5,461 nt of DNA from Flavobacteriales bacterium UBA7382 (GTDB lineage Bacteria > Bacteroidota > Bacteroidia > Flavobacteriales_D > Sanyastnellaceae): the NCBI GenBank assembly GCA_002469765.1, contig DKNS01000196.1:1-5461 (forward strand), written 5' to 3'. Below the pieces are notes generated by a model. It was given only the letters and a program-made list of their open reading frames with translations, was not told the DNA's origin and did no database searches. Position numbers and translations under genes: made by a program. Positions 1 to 5,461 of this stretch are shown here, piece by piece. Each line of letters opens with the position of its first letter. The stretch's first letter is position 1.

Positions 1-2
1 TG

Positions 3-119
3 GACGTCGCCTGGCTCGGATGGGGCAAGGCGGAATGGCCTGTCATGCTCGAAAAATCAGCCTTCGAGGCAACTTGGGTGCGCTTTGTGCGTTCTTTTGA
101 GGAAGCTGGACTAACCTGA
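3..119 (+). CDS. C-terminal end of an unidentified upstream gene (partial)
   Basis: An open frame enters from the left edge and ends at TGA 117-119, giving 38 residues that start DVAWLGWGKAEWP and end FVRSFEEAGLT. It is rich in tryptophan (four in 38). The stop lies 10 bases before the lpxD start, so the gene is probably cotranscribed with the lpx run. I do not recognise the product. The EWP tripeptide followed by a short strand-like tail is weakly reminiscent of the C-terminus of the tRNA-modification ATPase TsaE, but the stretch is too short to claim that. The frame is supported by its fit against lpxD and by the absence of a competing frame on this strand. Confidence 0.55.
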   Translation, partial: DVAWLGWGKAEWPVMLEKSAFEATWVRFVRSFEEAGLT

Positions 120-129
120 AACCAACCCT

Positions 130-1185
130 GTGGAGCAAACAGCATCTGAATTGGCCGTCCTGTTGGACGGGAGTGTGGCCGGAAATCCGGAAGTGAGGGT
201 GCGCCGTTTGGCCAAAATTGAGTCCGCAGGACCTGGTTCTGTCTCCTTCCTCGCCAACCCCGATTACGAGAAGCACATTTACAGCACGAAGGCCAGCGTG
301 GTCATCGTCGCCAGCGACTTCTCCCCCTCTGCCGCCTTGCCGGCGGACCTCACCTTGCTCAAGGTGGAAGACCCTTATCGTGCGTTCGCAAGGCTGCTCG
401 AGGCGTACGACGCGATCCTCAAGCGCAAGGAAGGCGTCCATCCCTCCGCCACGGTCGACGACCATGCTGTGGTGGGCGAAGGGTGTTACGTCGGACCTGG
501 CGTGGTGGTGGAACACGGCGCCGTGATTGGCGACCGCGTGGAACTCCACGCCCACGTCCATGTGTCCCGAGACGCGCGCATCGGCGACGACACCGTGCTG
601 CACAGCGGCGTCCGCGTGCTCGACCGCTGCGTGGTGGGACAATCGTGCACGCTCCAAGCGGGGGCTGTGGTGGGGTCGGACGGCTTTGGGTTTGCCCCCA
701 AGGACGACGGAAGCTACGCCAAGGTGCCCCAAACGGGCAACGTCATTGTGGAAGATCACTGCGACATCGGTGCGCACACCACCATCGATCGCGCGACCCT
801 TGGCAGCACCGTTCTCAAGAAGGGGTGCAAGCTGGACAACCTCATCCAAATCGCCCACAACGTGGTGATTGGGGAAGCCGCTGTCATCGCCGCCCAAACC
901 GGCATCGCAGGCTCCACCACCGTCGGGGCGCGCTGCATGATCGGCGGACAGGTGGGCATCGGGGGGCACTTGACCATCGCCGACGGCAGCAAAATCGCCG
1001 CCAAGTCGGGGGTCAGCGCCAGCCTCATCCAAGAGGGCCTCACATACCAGGGCAATCCTGCAGTGCCGGTCAAGCAATTCCAAACCTTCCAGATTGCGCT
1101 GCGGCGTTTGGTTCGCATGCCCCTGACGGAACGACTTGAGGCCATTGAAAATGCGCTTGAAGCCCCGAAGCATCCGACGCGCTGA
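130..1185 (+). CDS. lpxD: UDP-3-O-(3-hydroxyacyl)glucosamine N-acyltransferase LpxD
   Basis: LpxD transfers a 3-hydroxyacyl chain from acyl carrier protein to the 2-amino group of UDP-3-O-acylglucosamine, the third step of lipid A synthesis, in the cytoplasm. The 351-residue product is close to the family length (341 in E. coli). Residues 1-100 form the uridine-binding N-terminal domain, with the family signature AKIESAGPGSVSFLANP at 28-44. Residues 103-300 are left-handed beta-helix hexapeptide repeats, and a helical tail follows to 351. GSDGFGFAP (182-190) and DRATLG (220-225) are typical LpxD segments. IAHNV places the catalytic histidine at His243 (E. coli His239), and His280 matches E. 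coli His276. The start is GTG at 130. The frame has a TAA at 112-114 and no other start between, and MEQTASELAVLL fits the usual LpxD N-terminus. No Shine-Dalgarno sequence is evident. The upstream stop is 10 bases away, so transcription probably comes from further upstream. Confidence 0.97.
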   Translation: MEQTASELAVLLDGSVAGNPEVRVRRLAKIESAGPGSVSFLANPDYEKHIYSTKASVVIVASDFSPSAALPADLTLLKVEDPYRAFARLLEAYDAILKRKEGVHPSATVDDHAVVGEGCYVGPGVVVEHGAVIGDRVELHAHVHVSRDARIGDDTVLHSGVRVLDRCVVGQSCTLQAGAVVGSDGFGFAPKDDGSYAKVPQTGNVIVEDHCDIGAHTTIDRATLGSTVLKKGCKLDNLIQIAHNVVIGEAAVIAAQTGIAGSTTVGARCMIGGQVGIGGHLTIADGSKIAAKSGVSASLIQEGLTYQGNPAVPVKQFQTFQIALRRLVRMPLTERLEAIENALEAPKHPTR

Positions 1186-1200
1186 CTTAGGTTTGCATCC

Positions 1201-2613
1201 ATGATTTCGTCGAATCAACAACACACCTTGGGGGCCTCCTTTGAGCTCCAAGGCATCGGACTGCACACCGGTGTGACGTCCACCCTCCTCGTCGAGCCCT
1301 CCGAGGCCAACACCGGTTACGTGTTTGTGCGGACCGACTTGGAGAACGCGCCAGAAATTCCTGCTCTGGTCGCCAACGTGTGCGAAACACGACGTGGCAC
1401 CACCCTCCAAGCGGGTGAAGCCCGGATTTACACCACGGAACACGTGCTCGCTGCGTTGTACGCCTCAGGCGTCGACAACGCCCGCTTGTGCATCGACGGC
1501 CCAGAAGTGCCCATCCTTGACGGATCGGCCCAACCGTTCATGGAGGCCATCTCTGGCGCAAGCACAGTGGCTCAAGACGCAGACCGAAAATTCTTCAAGG
1601 TGCGTCGCAACCTCAGCCTCAAAGGCGAGGACGGCGTCGAAATGATGGTCGTGCCACTAGAAGAAGATGAGTTCAAGGCCACGGTCATGGTGGACTACAA
1701 CAGCCCCATCCTCGGCACGCAACATGCGCGCATGGAATCGTTGGCAGAATTCAACAAACACATCGCGCCTTGCCGCACATTCGTGTTCTTGAAGGAAGTG
1801 GCCGCCTTGGCTGAACAAGGACTCATCAAGGGCGGCGACATCGACAACGCCGTCGTGCTCGCCGAGCGCACCTACAGCACCGAGGAGGTCGAAGGCATCG
1901 CCAAGGCCCTGGGCCGGGAAGCCCTCGCAGGGACCGCCGACAGCCCGGGAGTGCTCAACCCTTCCGACCTGCGGTTCCCGAACGAACCCGCACGCCACAA
2001 GCTGTTGGACATCGTGGGAGATCTGGCCTTGACCGGTCGCTTCATCCAAGGCCACGTGCTCGCCGCGCGCCCCGGCCATGCGGCCAACGTCGAGTTCGCC
2101 AAGGTCCTTGCCAAAGCCATCAAAGCGCAGGAGGACTTGCCCGACTTCAGACTCGACCGTCCATCTTTGATGGACATCAACGAAATCTCAGCCATGTTGC
2201 CCCACCGCTTCCCCTTCCTGCTGGTGGACCGAATCATGGACAGGGACGACCGCAGCATCACGGGCGTCAAGAATGTCACGATGAACGAGCCGTTCTTCCA
2301 AGGCCACTTCCCCAACAACCCGGTGATGCCAGGCGTGTTGCAAGTGGAGGCCATGGCGCAAGTGGGCGGCATCTTCGCGTTGTCCACGGTGGAGGACCCT
2401 GAGAACTACTCCACTTACTTCATGAAAATCGACGGGGTCAAATTCAAGAAAAAAGTGTTGCCGGGCGACACCGTCGTGTTCCACTTGACCTTAATGTCGC
2501 CCATCCGACGCGGGTTGGTCAACATGAAAGGCCGTGCGTACGTCCGCGGTACGCTGGTCTCCGAGGCCGAGATGCTCGCGCAAGTCGTCCGAGATCGCGC
2601 ACCCCAAGACTGA
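1201..2613 (+). CDS. lpxC/fabZ: Bifunctional UDP-3-O-acyl-N-acetylglucosamine deacetylase / 3-hydroxyacyl-ACP dehydratase (LpxC-FabZ fusion)
   Basis: This 470-residue protein carries two enzymes. Residues 1-310 are LpxC, the zinc deacetylase that commits the cell to lipid A synthesis. Visible motifs are GIGLHTG (18-24), EHVLAAL (80-86), PILDGSA (104-110), RTFVFLKEV (192-200) and RHKLLDIVGDL (265-275). The expected zinc ligands are His81, His266 and Asp270. Glu80 and His293 match the catalytic Glu78 and His265 of E. coli; the 266-to-293 spacing of 27 is exactly conserved. After a short linker (about 311-320), residues 321-470 are FabZ, which dehydrates 3-hydroxyacyl-ACP during fatty acid elongation. 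LPHRFPFLLVDRI (333-345) is a family signature, and the catalytic pair is His369 in GHFP and Glu383 in EAMAQ. The fusion is well known in Bacteroidota and is not a sequencing artefact, since one clean frame runs through. The ATG at 1201 lies 15 bases after the lpxD stop and has no Shine-Dalgarno sequence. Confidence 0.98.
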   Translation: MISSNQQHTLGASFELQGIGLHTGVTSTLLVEPSEANTGYVFVRTDLENAPEIPALVANVCETRRGTTLQAGEARIYTTEHVLAALYASGVDNARLCIDGPEVPILDGSAQPFMEAISGASTVAQDADRKFFKVRRNLSLKGEDGVEMMVVPLEEDEFKATVMVDYNSPILGTQHARMESLAEFNKHIAPCRTFVFLKEVAALAEQGLIKGGDIDNAVVLAERTYSTEEVEGIAKALGREALAGTADSPGVLNPSDLRFPNEPARHKLLDIVGDLALTGRFIQGHVLAARPGHAANVEFAKVLAKAIKAQEDLPDFRLDRPSLMDINEISAMLPHRFPFLLVDRIMDRDDRSITGVKNVTMNEPFFQGHFPNNPVMPGVLQVEAMAQVGGIFALSTVEDPENYSTYFMKIDGVKFKKKVLPGDTVVFHLTLMSPIRRGLVNMKGRAYVRGTLVSEAEMLAQVVRDRAPQD

Positions 2614-2616
2614 AAC

Positions 2617-3411
2617 ATGATTCACGAGACCGCCAACATCTCCCCCCTTGCCCACGTCGACCCACAGGCCGAGATCGGGGCCAACGTCGAAGTGGCGCCC
2701 TTCGCCTTCGTCGGCCCCAACGTGACGGTGGGCGCGGGCGCATGGATTGGACCCCATGCCTCCGTGCTGGGCGACACCACCATCGGGGAAGAGTGCAAGC
2801 TGTTTCCTGGCTGCGTCATTGGGGCAGACTCGCAAGACCTTAAATACAAAGGGGAACCCACCACCGTGGAAATTGGTGCGCGCACGAGCATTCGTGAATG
2901 CGTGACCATCCACAAGGCCACCACCGACAAGATGGTGACGCGCGTGGGGAGCGATTGCCTCATCATGGCCTACGTCCACATTGCCCATGACGTGCAAGTC
3001 GGCGACCATGTGATCTTGGCCAACTCCTGCAACGTCGCCGGTCATGTGGTCGTCGAAGACCACGTGATCATCGAAGGCATGGTGGGCATCCAACAATTCG
3101 TGCACATTGGAAAGCACGCTTTCATTGCCGGTGGATCGTTGGTGCGGAAAAACGTGCCCCCTTACATCAAAGCCGCGCGCGAGCCCTTGAGCTACATCGG
3201 CATCAACGGCATTGGGTTGCGTCGACGCGGGTTTGACATCGACCGCATCCAAAACATCGAAGACATCTACCGCACGTTGTACGTCTTGAACAACAACATG
3301 ACCCAAGCGGTCAAGGCGGCAGAACTCGAGCTGCCCACGTCCGAAGACAAAGACACAGTGCTGTCCTTCATCCGTCAATCCGACAAAGGCATCATCCGCG
3401 GCCCCTTCTGA
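2617..3411 (+). CDS. lpxA: Acyl-ACP--UDP-N-acetylglucosamine O-acyltransferase LpxA
   Basis: LpxA transfers a 3-hydroxyacyl chain to the 3-OH of UDP-GlcNAc, the first and reversible step of lipid A synthesis. The 264-residue length matches the family (262 in E. coli). Residues 1-185 are hexapeptide repeats forming a left-handed beta-helix, and 190-264 is the helical C-terminal domain. QDLKYKGE (73-80) contains Asp74 and Lys76, which contact substrate. HIAHD (121-125) puts the catalytic base at His124 (E. coli His125), His143 matches E. coli His144, and GMVGIQQF (154-161) is the expected following segment. Alignment by eye puts Gly172 at the position of E. coli Gly173, the residue that sets acyl chain length, so a long 3-hydroxyacyl donor is likely (inference). 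The start is only 3 bases after the lpxC-fabZ stop, which suggests translational coupling. The C-terminal GIIRGPF is a normal LpxA ending, so the gene looks intact. Confidence 0.97.
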   Translation: MIHETANISPLAHVDPQAEIGANVEVAPFAFVGPNVTVGAGAWIGPHASVLGDTTIGEECKLFPGCVIGADSQDLKYKGEPTTVEIGARTSIRECVTIHKATTDKMVTRVGSDCLIMAYVHIAHDVQVGDHVILANSCNVAGHVVVEDHVIIEGMVGIQQFVHIGKHAFIAGGSLVRKNVPPYIKAAREPLSYIGINGIGLRRRGFDIDRIQNIEDIYRTLYVLNNNMTQAVKAAELELPTSEDKDTVLSFIRQSDKGIIRGPF

Positions 3412-3413
3412 GC

Positions 3414-4043
3414 ATGTCCAACCCGTCTACCCTTGCGTCCTTTCACGCCACCCATTTGGAGCTTCGGCGGGGACGACGTTTGATTTGGGAAGACGCAACC
3501 TGGTCGGTGCAAGGCACCACCACACTGGTGGGTCCCAACGGCCAAGGCAAAAGCTCCACCATCCGCATGCTGGCAGGCCAACTTGCGCCCACCTCTGGAA
3601 CACTGAGCTTCTGCGCGGCCGACGGCGACGTGTCCGCCGAAGCCTGGATGACGCGCTGCAGCGTGGCCGCCCCCTGGCTGAACTTGCCTGGGCACCTCAC
3701 CCTGGACGAAGCCATGTCTTTTCACGGTGTGTACCGCACCCCCCGGACCGGAACCATGCACTGGGCCGCCTTGGTGAAAGCATCGGGTCTGAGCGTGGAC
3801 CCCAGCCTGCCTGTATCGCAGTGGAGCTCGGGGCAGCAACAACGCTTGATGCTGGCCTTGGCCTTGGGCACAAAGGCCGACGCGGTGCTGCTTGACGAAC
3901 CTGCCAGCAACTTGGACGCGGCCGGAATCCAGTGGATGAGAGCCCAAATGACGGCTGTCCGAGCGCTTTCAACGGTGGTTGTGGCGACCAACGACGAAAA
4001 AAAAGAGGGGCTGGAAGGCGCGTCATTGCTGAGAATAGGATAA
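3414..4043 (+). CDS. ABC-type ATP-binding protein, partner unknown, degenerate Q- and H-loops
   Basis: This is a single 209-residue nucleotide-binding domain with no membrane segment. Walker A is GPNGQGKSS (40-48, Lys46). The signature motif is SSGQQQR (138-144), a variant of LSGGQ. Walker B is AVLLDEP (157-163), with Asp161 and catalytic Glu162, and the D-loop is SNLD (165-168). Two usual residues are missing. The Q-loop region reads VAAPWLNLPGHLTLDEA (84-100) with no glutamine at the expected place, and the H-loop is VVVATNDEK, with Asn193 where histidine is normal. The ATG is 2 bases after the lpxA stop, so it is very probably translated with the lpx genes. No permease is adjacent. A role in envelope or lipid transport is possible from context only. 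It is short for LptB (about 240 residues) and is not MsbA, which has a fused membrane domain. An eight-A run at 3997-4004 lies near its 3' end. Confidence 0.9.
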   Translation: MSNPSTLASFHATHLELRRGRRLIWEDATWSVQGTTTLVGPNGQGKSSTIRMLAGQLAPTSGTLSFCAADGDVSAEAWMTRCSVAAPWLNLPGHLTLDEAMSFHGVYRTPRTGTMHWAALVKASGLSVDPSLPVSQWSSGQQQRLMLALALGTKADAVLLDEPASNLDAAGIQWMRAQMTAVRALSTVVVATNDEKKEGLEGASLLRIG

Positions 4044-4123
4044 AAAGTTGCGCAGAGATGTAACCGTTTTTGAAACGGGGGCGTAACAGGGGACAAATCT
4101 TCAACCCTCTCATCTCATCAACG
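4044..4123 (+). promoter_or_regulatory. 80-base leader between the lpx-ABC run and the secreted protein gene; probable promoter region
   Basis: This is the only gap in the + strand gene run large enough for a promoter, and it precedes a gene of a different functional class. It is less GC-rich than the genes beside it. The Bacteroidota promoter consensus (TTG near -33, TAnnTTTG near -7) is only partly matched: TTG at 4048-4050 and GTTTTTG at 4066-4072, with spacing that looks too short. I therefore infer a promoter here from position and do not assign its elements. No Shine-Dalgarno sequence precedes the ATG at 4124; the last bases read CATCTCATCAACG. Confidence 0.35.
4064..4078 (+). other. 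Small stem-loop in the leader
   Basis: CCGTTT (4064-4069) pairs perfectly with AAACGG (4073-4078) around a three-base loop TTG. It lies 21 bases after the ABC gene stop. It is followed by GGGG and not by a T tract, so it is not a classical intrinsic terminator on this strand. It could stabilise an mRNA end or sit in the 5' leader of the next gene. A six-base stem can also arise by chance. Confidence 0.3.
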
Positions 4124-5389
4124 ATGAACAAGTTTATTTACCCCCTCGCTGCAGCTGCAGCACTTTGTACCGGCAACCTCTTCGCTCAGGAAGCCGCTTT
4201 GATCACCCCGAACGCCGACTCAGCTTTTGACTGCGTTCAAGAAAACACCCGCCAGAACCGCACCTTGGTTTTTGAGGGCAGCGTAGTGACCCAAGAGTTC
4301 ACCGCTTGCACCAGCGGCACATTGTCTGCCGTCGAAGTCGCCGTGAAAGGCATGACTGAAGACGTGTGGTACCTTGCGGAAATCGTGAACAACCACGGTG
4401 AAGTCCTTGACGACACCCGCTTCACACACCGCAACATCGTCAACGAAATCGTGCAGCTCAACTTGATGGCTGACGTGGAAGAAGGCAAGAATTACGCCCT
4501 CCAGTTGACCACGCCTGAGGAAGGCGACATGTCTTTGCGCTACCAGTTGACCAACATGGGCACCTTGTGGAACGACGGCGAGCCCGTGCGTGGCACACTC
4601 ACTGCGAAGTTTGGCTTCAACACCGACAACACCCAGTACGTGCAATCCGAGTACGCCACCCGCAACGGTGAAACACCTGAGACACGTGCCATGGAAAACG
4701 AGTGCAAGACCAGCACTGGCATGTCAGACGGCAAGGTGAAGTTGACCGCTCCTGGGCACGTCATCACCCAGTCGTACACGGCTTGTGCCAACGGCACCAT
4801 GACTTCTTTGGCCTTGAACATTGCGCACCACACCGCTGAGTTTGAAGGACGCATTCGCGTGGAAAACGAAGAAGGTGACGTGCTTATGAACAACAAGCTC
4901 GACCGCACCAACATCGTGAAGGACGCCATCACGTTGCCTGTGAACGCTGAAGTGACAGCTGGTGAGACACTGACCTTCTACGTGAAGCTCGGATCGGACA
5001 CCCAGTTCGCCATCAAGCGCAACACCCAAGCCAACGTGGGCGAGTGCAAGTTGAACGGTGTGAGCATGGACTTCAACCTCGACTTCACCTCCTACATCAA
5101 GGAGTCTCACGTCGGCGAGAACGCAGACCTCGACGCTGCGGCCATCACCACCTTCCCCAACCCCTTCAACGACCGCATCAACGTCCGCATGGAGAATGCC
5201 CCCAAGGGACCTGCAACTGTCCAGTTGCTCGACTTCTCTGGGAACATCATTCGCACAGAGACGGTGATCGTGAAGGACGCTGCAGGCAACATCAGCTTCG
5301 ACACCCGCGACATCGACGGCGCCGGCTACTACGCTTTGCGCATCATCCAGGGCGACCAAATCAAGAATGTGACCGTCTTGAAGCGCTGA
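4124..5389 (+). CDS. Secreted protein with two tandem cysteine-paired domains and a T9SS C-terminal sorting domain
   Basis: The product has 421 residues. Residues 1-21 are a signal peptide: Lys3, a hydrophobic alanine-rich core, and a likely cleavage at LFA before Gln22. Residues 36-165 and 193-321 are two diverged copies of one domain, predicted to be beta-rich. Each has two cysteines, Cys37/Cys62 and Cys194/Cys221, which probably form a disulfide outside the cytoplasm. A further cysteine, Cys308, has no partner in copy 1. Residues 341-421 are a type A T9SS sorting domain: FPNPFNDRINV at 344-354, LLDFSGNIIR at 368-377, GYYALRI at 401-407, and a basic end, KR. Such tails send a protein across the outer membrane for release or surface anchoring. 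A longer frame begins at TTG 4070, but ATG 4124 is chosen because it puts the signal peptide at the N-terminus. The function is not recognised; no catalytic motif is visible. The gene appears to be a single transcription unit ending at the hairpin at 5419-5451. Confidence 0.93.
   Translation: MNKFIYPLAAAAALCTGNLFAQEAALITPNADSAFDCVQENTRQNRTLVFEGSVVTQEFTACTSGTLSAVEVAVKGMTEDVWYLAEIVNNHGEVLDDTRFTHRNIVNEIVQLNLMADVEEGKNYALQLTTPEEGDMSLRYQLTNMGTLWNDGEPVRGTLTAKFGFNTDNTQYVQSEYATRNGETPETRAMENECKTSTGMSDGKVKLTAPGHVITQSYTACANGTMTSLALNIAHHTAEFEGRIRVENEEGDVLMNNKLDRTNIVKDAITLPVNAEVTAGETLTFYVKLGSDTQFAIKRNTQANVGECKLNGVSMDFNLDFTSYIKESHVGENADLDAAAITTFPNPFNDRINVRMENAPKGPATVQLLDFSGNIIRTETVIVKDAAGNISFDTRDIDGAGYYALRIIQGDQIKNVTVLKR
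4229..5086 (+). repeat. Internal duplication within the secreted protein (protein-level tandem repeat)
   Basis: Copy 1 is 4229-4618 and copy 2 is 4700-5086, joined by a linker of about 27 residues. VVTQEFTACTSGT (54-66) matches VITQSYTACANGT (213-225). GEVL (92-95) matches GDVL (251-254), and NIV (104-106) matches NIV (263-265). All these lie at one constant offset of 159 residues, so the alignment runs ungapped for about 75 residues; only the Cys-to-Cys spacing upstream differs, by two. Identity is low and the DNA is not visibly repeated, so the duplication is old. Confidence 0.8.
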
Positions 5390-5418
5390 TCCCCCGCCCC
5401 TAGAACGACATTGACCCC

Positions 5419-5451
5419 AAGCGGCCTGGACTTTTTGTCCGGGCCGCTTTT
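5419..5451 (+). terminator. Intrinsic (Rho-independent) terminator
   Basis: AAGCGGCCTGGAC (5419-5431) pairs with GTCCGGGCCGCTT (5437-5449) around a five-base TTTTT loop. The stem has 13 pairs, one of them a G-U wobble (5427 with 5441), and is GC-rich through its core. A run of four T (5448-5451) forms the 3' arm end and tail. It begins 30 bases after the stop of the secreted protein gene and should end its transcript. Confidence 0.9.
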
Positions 5452-5461
5452 GTGTGGCCAA

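Noticed and set aside
433..1020. Short periodic near-repeats in lpxD, also seen in lpxA (2617-3170)
   Set aside because: They follow the hexapeptide periodicity of the beta-helix at the protein level and are not DNA repeats or a CRISPR array.
43..1443. A 466-codon open frame on the - strand, antisense to lpxD and the start of lpxC
   Set aside because: Its product is rich in His, Gly, Val and Arg with no domain, and it lies opposite two enzymes with complete active sites. GC-rich third positions in the real genes keep the opposite frame free of stops.
2491..3378. A 295-codon open frame on the - strand, antisense to lpxA
   Set aside because: Same cause: it mirrors the codon bias and hexapeptide repeats of lpxA, giving low-complexity His/Val/Asp-rich protein with no recognisable motif.
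4070..4123. An N-terminal extension of the secreted protein from TTG 4070
   Set aside because: It would bury the signal peptide behind 18 basic and polar residues. ATG 4124 gives a normal export signal.
4148..4161. A perfect 14-base palindrome, GCTGCAGCTGCAGC
   Set aside because: It encodes alternating GCT and GCA alanine codons in the signal peptide core, which explains it without an operator site.
4724..5461. A 245-codon open frame on the - strand running off the right edge
   Set aside because: It is antisense to the secreted protein and crosses the terminator hairpin. The protein is Val/Asp/His-rich with no domain.

Overview
The window most likely comes from a Gram-negative member of the Bacteroidota with a GC-rich genome. 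Three things point there. LpxC and FabZ are fused in one polypeptide, an arrangement typical of Bacteroidota and relatives. The last gene ends in a type IX secretion (T9SS) C-terminal sorting domain, found in that phylum. None of the starts has a convincing Shine-Dalgarno sequence, also usual there. I cannot name a genus. GC-rich Flavobacteriales-like lineages fit, but this is inference.

Layout, all on the + strand. Positions 1-119 hold the last 38 codons of an unidentified upstream gene. Then follows a tight run of four genes: lpxD (130-1185), lpxC-fabZ (1201-2613), lpxA (2617-3411) and a small ABC-type ATPase (3414-4043). Gaps between them are 10, 15, 3 and 2 bases, with no room for promoters or terminators, so they are probably one transcript. 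An 80-base gap with a small stem-loop separates this run from a secreted protein gene (4124-5389). A strong intrinsic terminator (5419-5451) closes the window.

The three lpx genes supply early lipid A steps. LpxA adds the first 3-hydroxyacyl chain to UDP-GlcNAc. The LpxC half of the fusion deacetylates the product, and LpxD adds the second chain. The FabZ half belongs to fatty acid elongation and uses the same 3-hydroxyacyl-ACP pool that LpxA and LpxD draw on. All expected catalytic residues are present in all four activities. The ATPase is coupled to lpxA and lacks the usual Q-loop glutamine and H-loop histidine; its partner and job are unknown.

The last gene encodes a 421-residue exported protein: a signal peptide, two diverged tandem copies of a roughly 130-residue cysteine-paired domain, and a T9SS sorting tail. 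Its function is not recognisable. I found no CRISPR array, mobile element, tRNA or rRNA. The window is mainly conserved housekeeping DNA. The two less ordinary items are the degenerate ATPase and the duplicated secreted protein.
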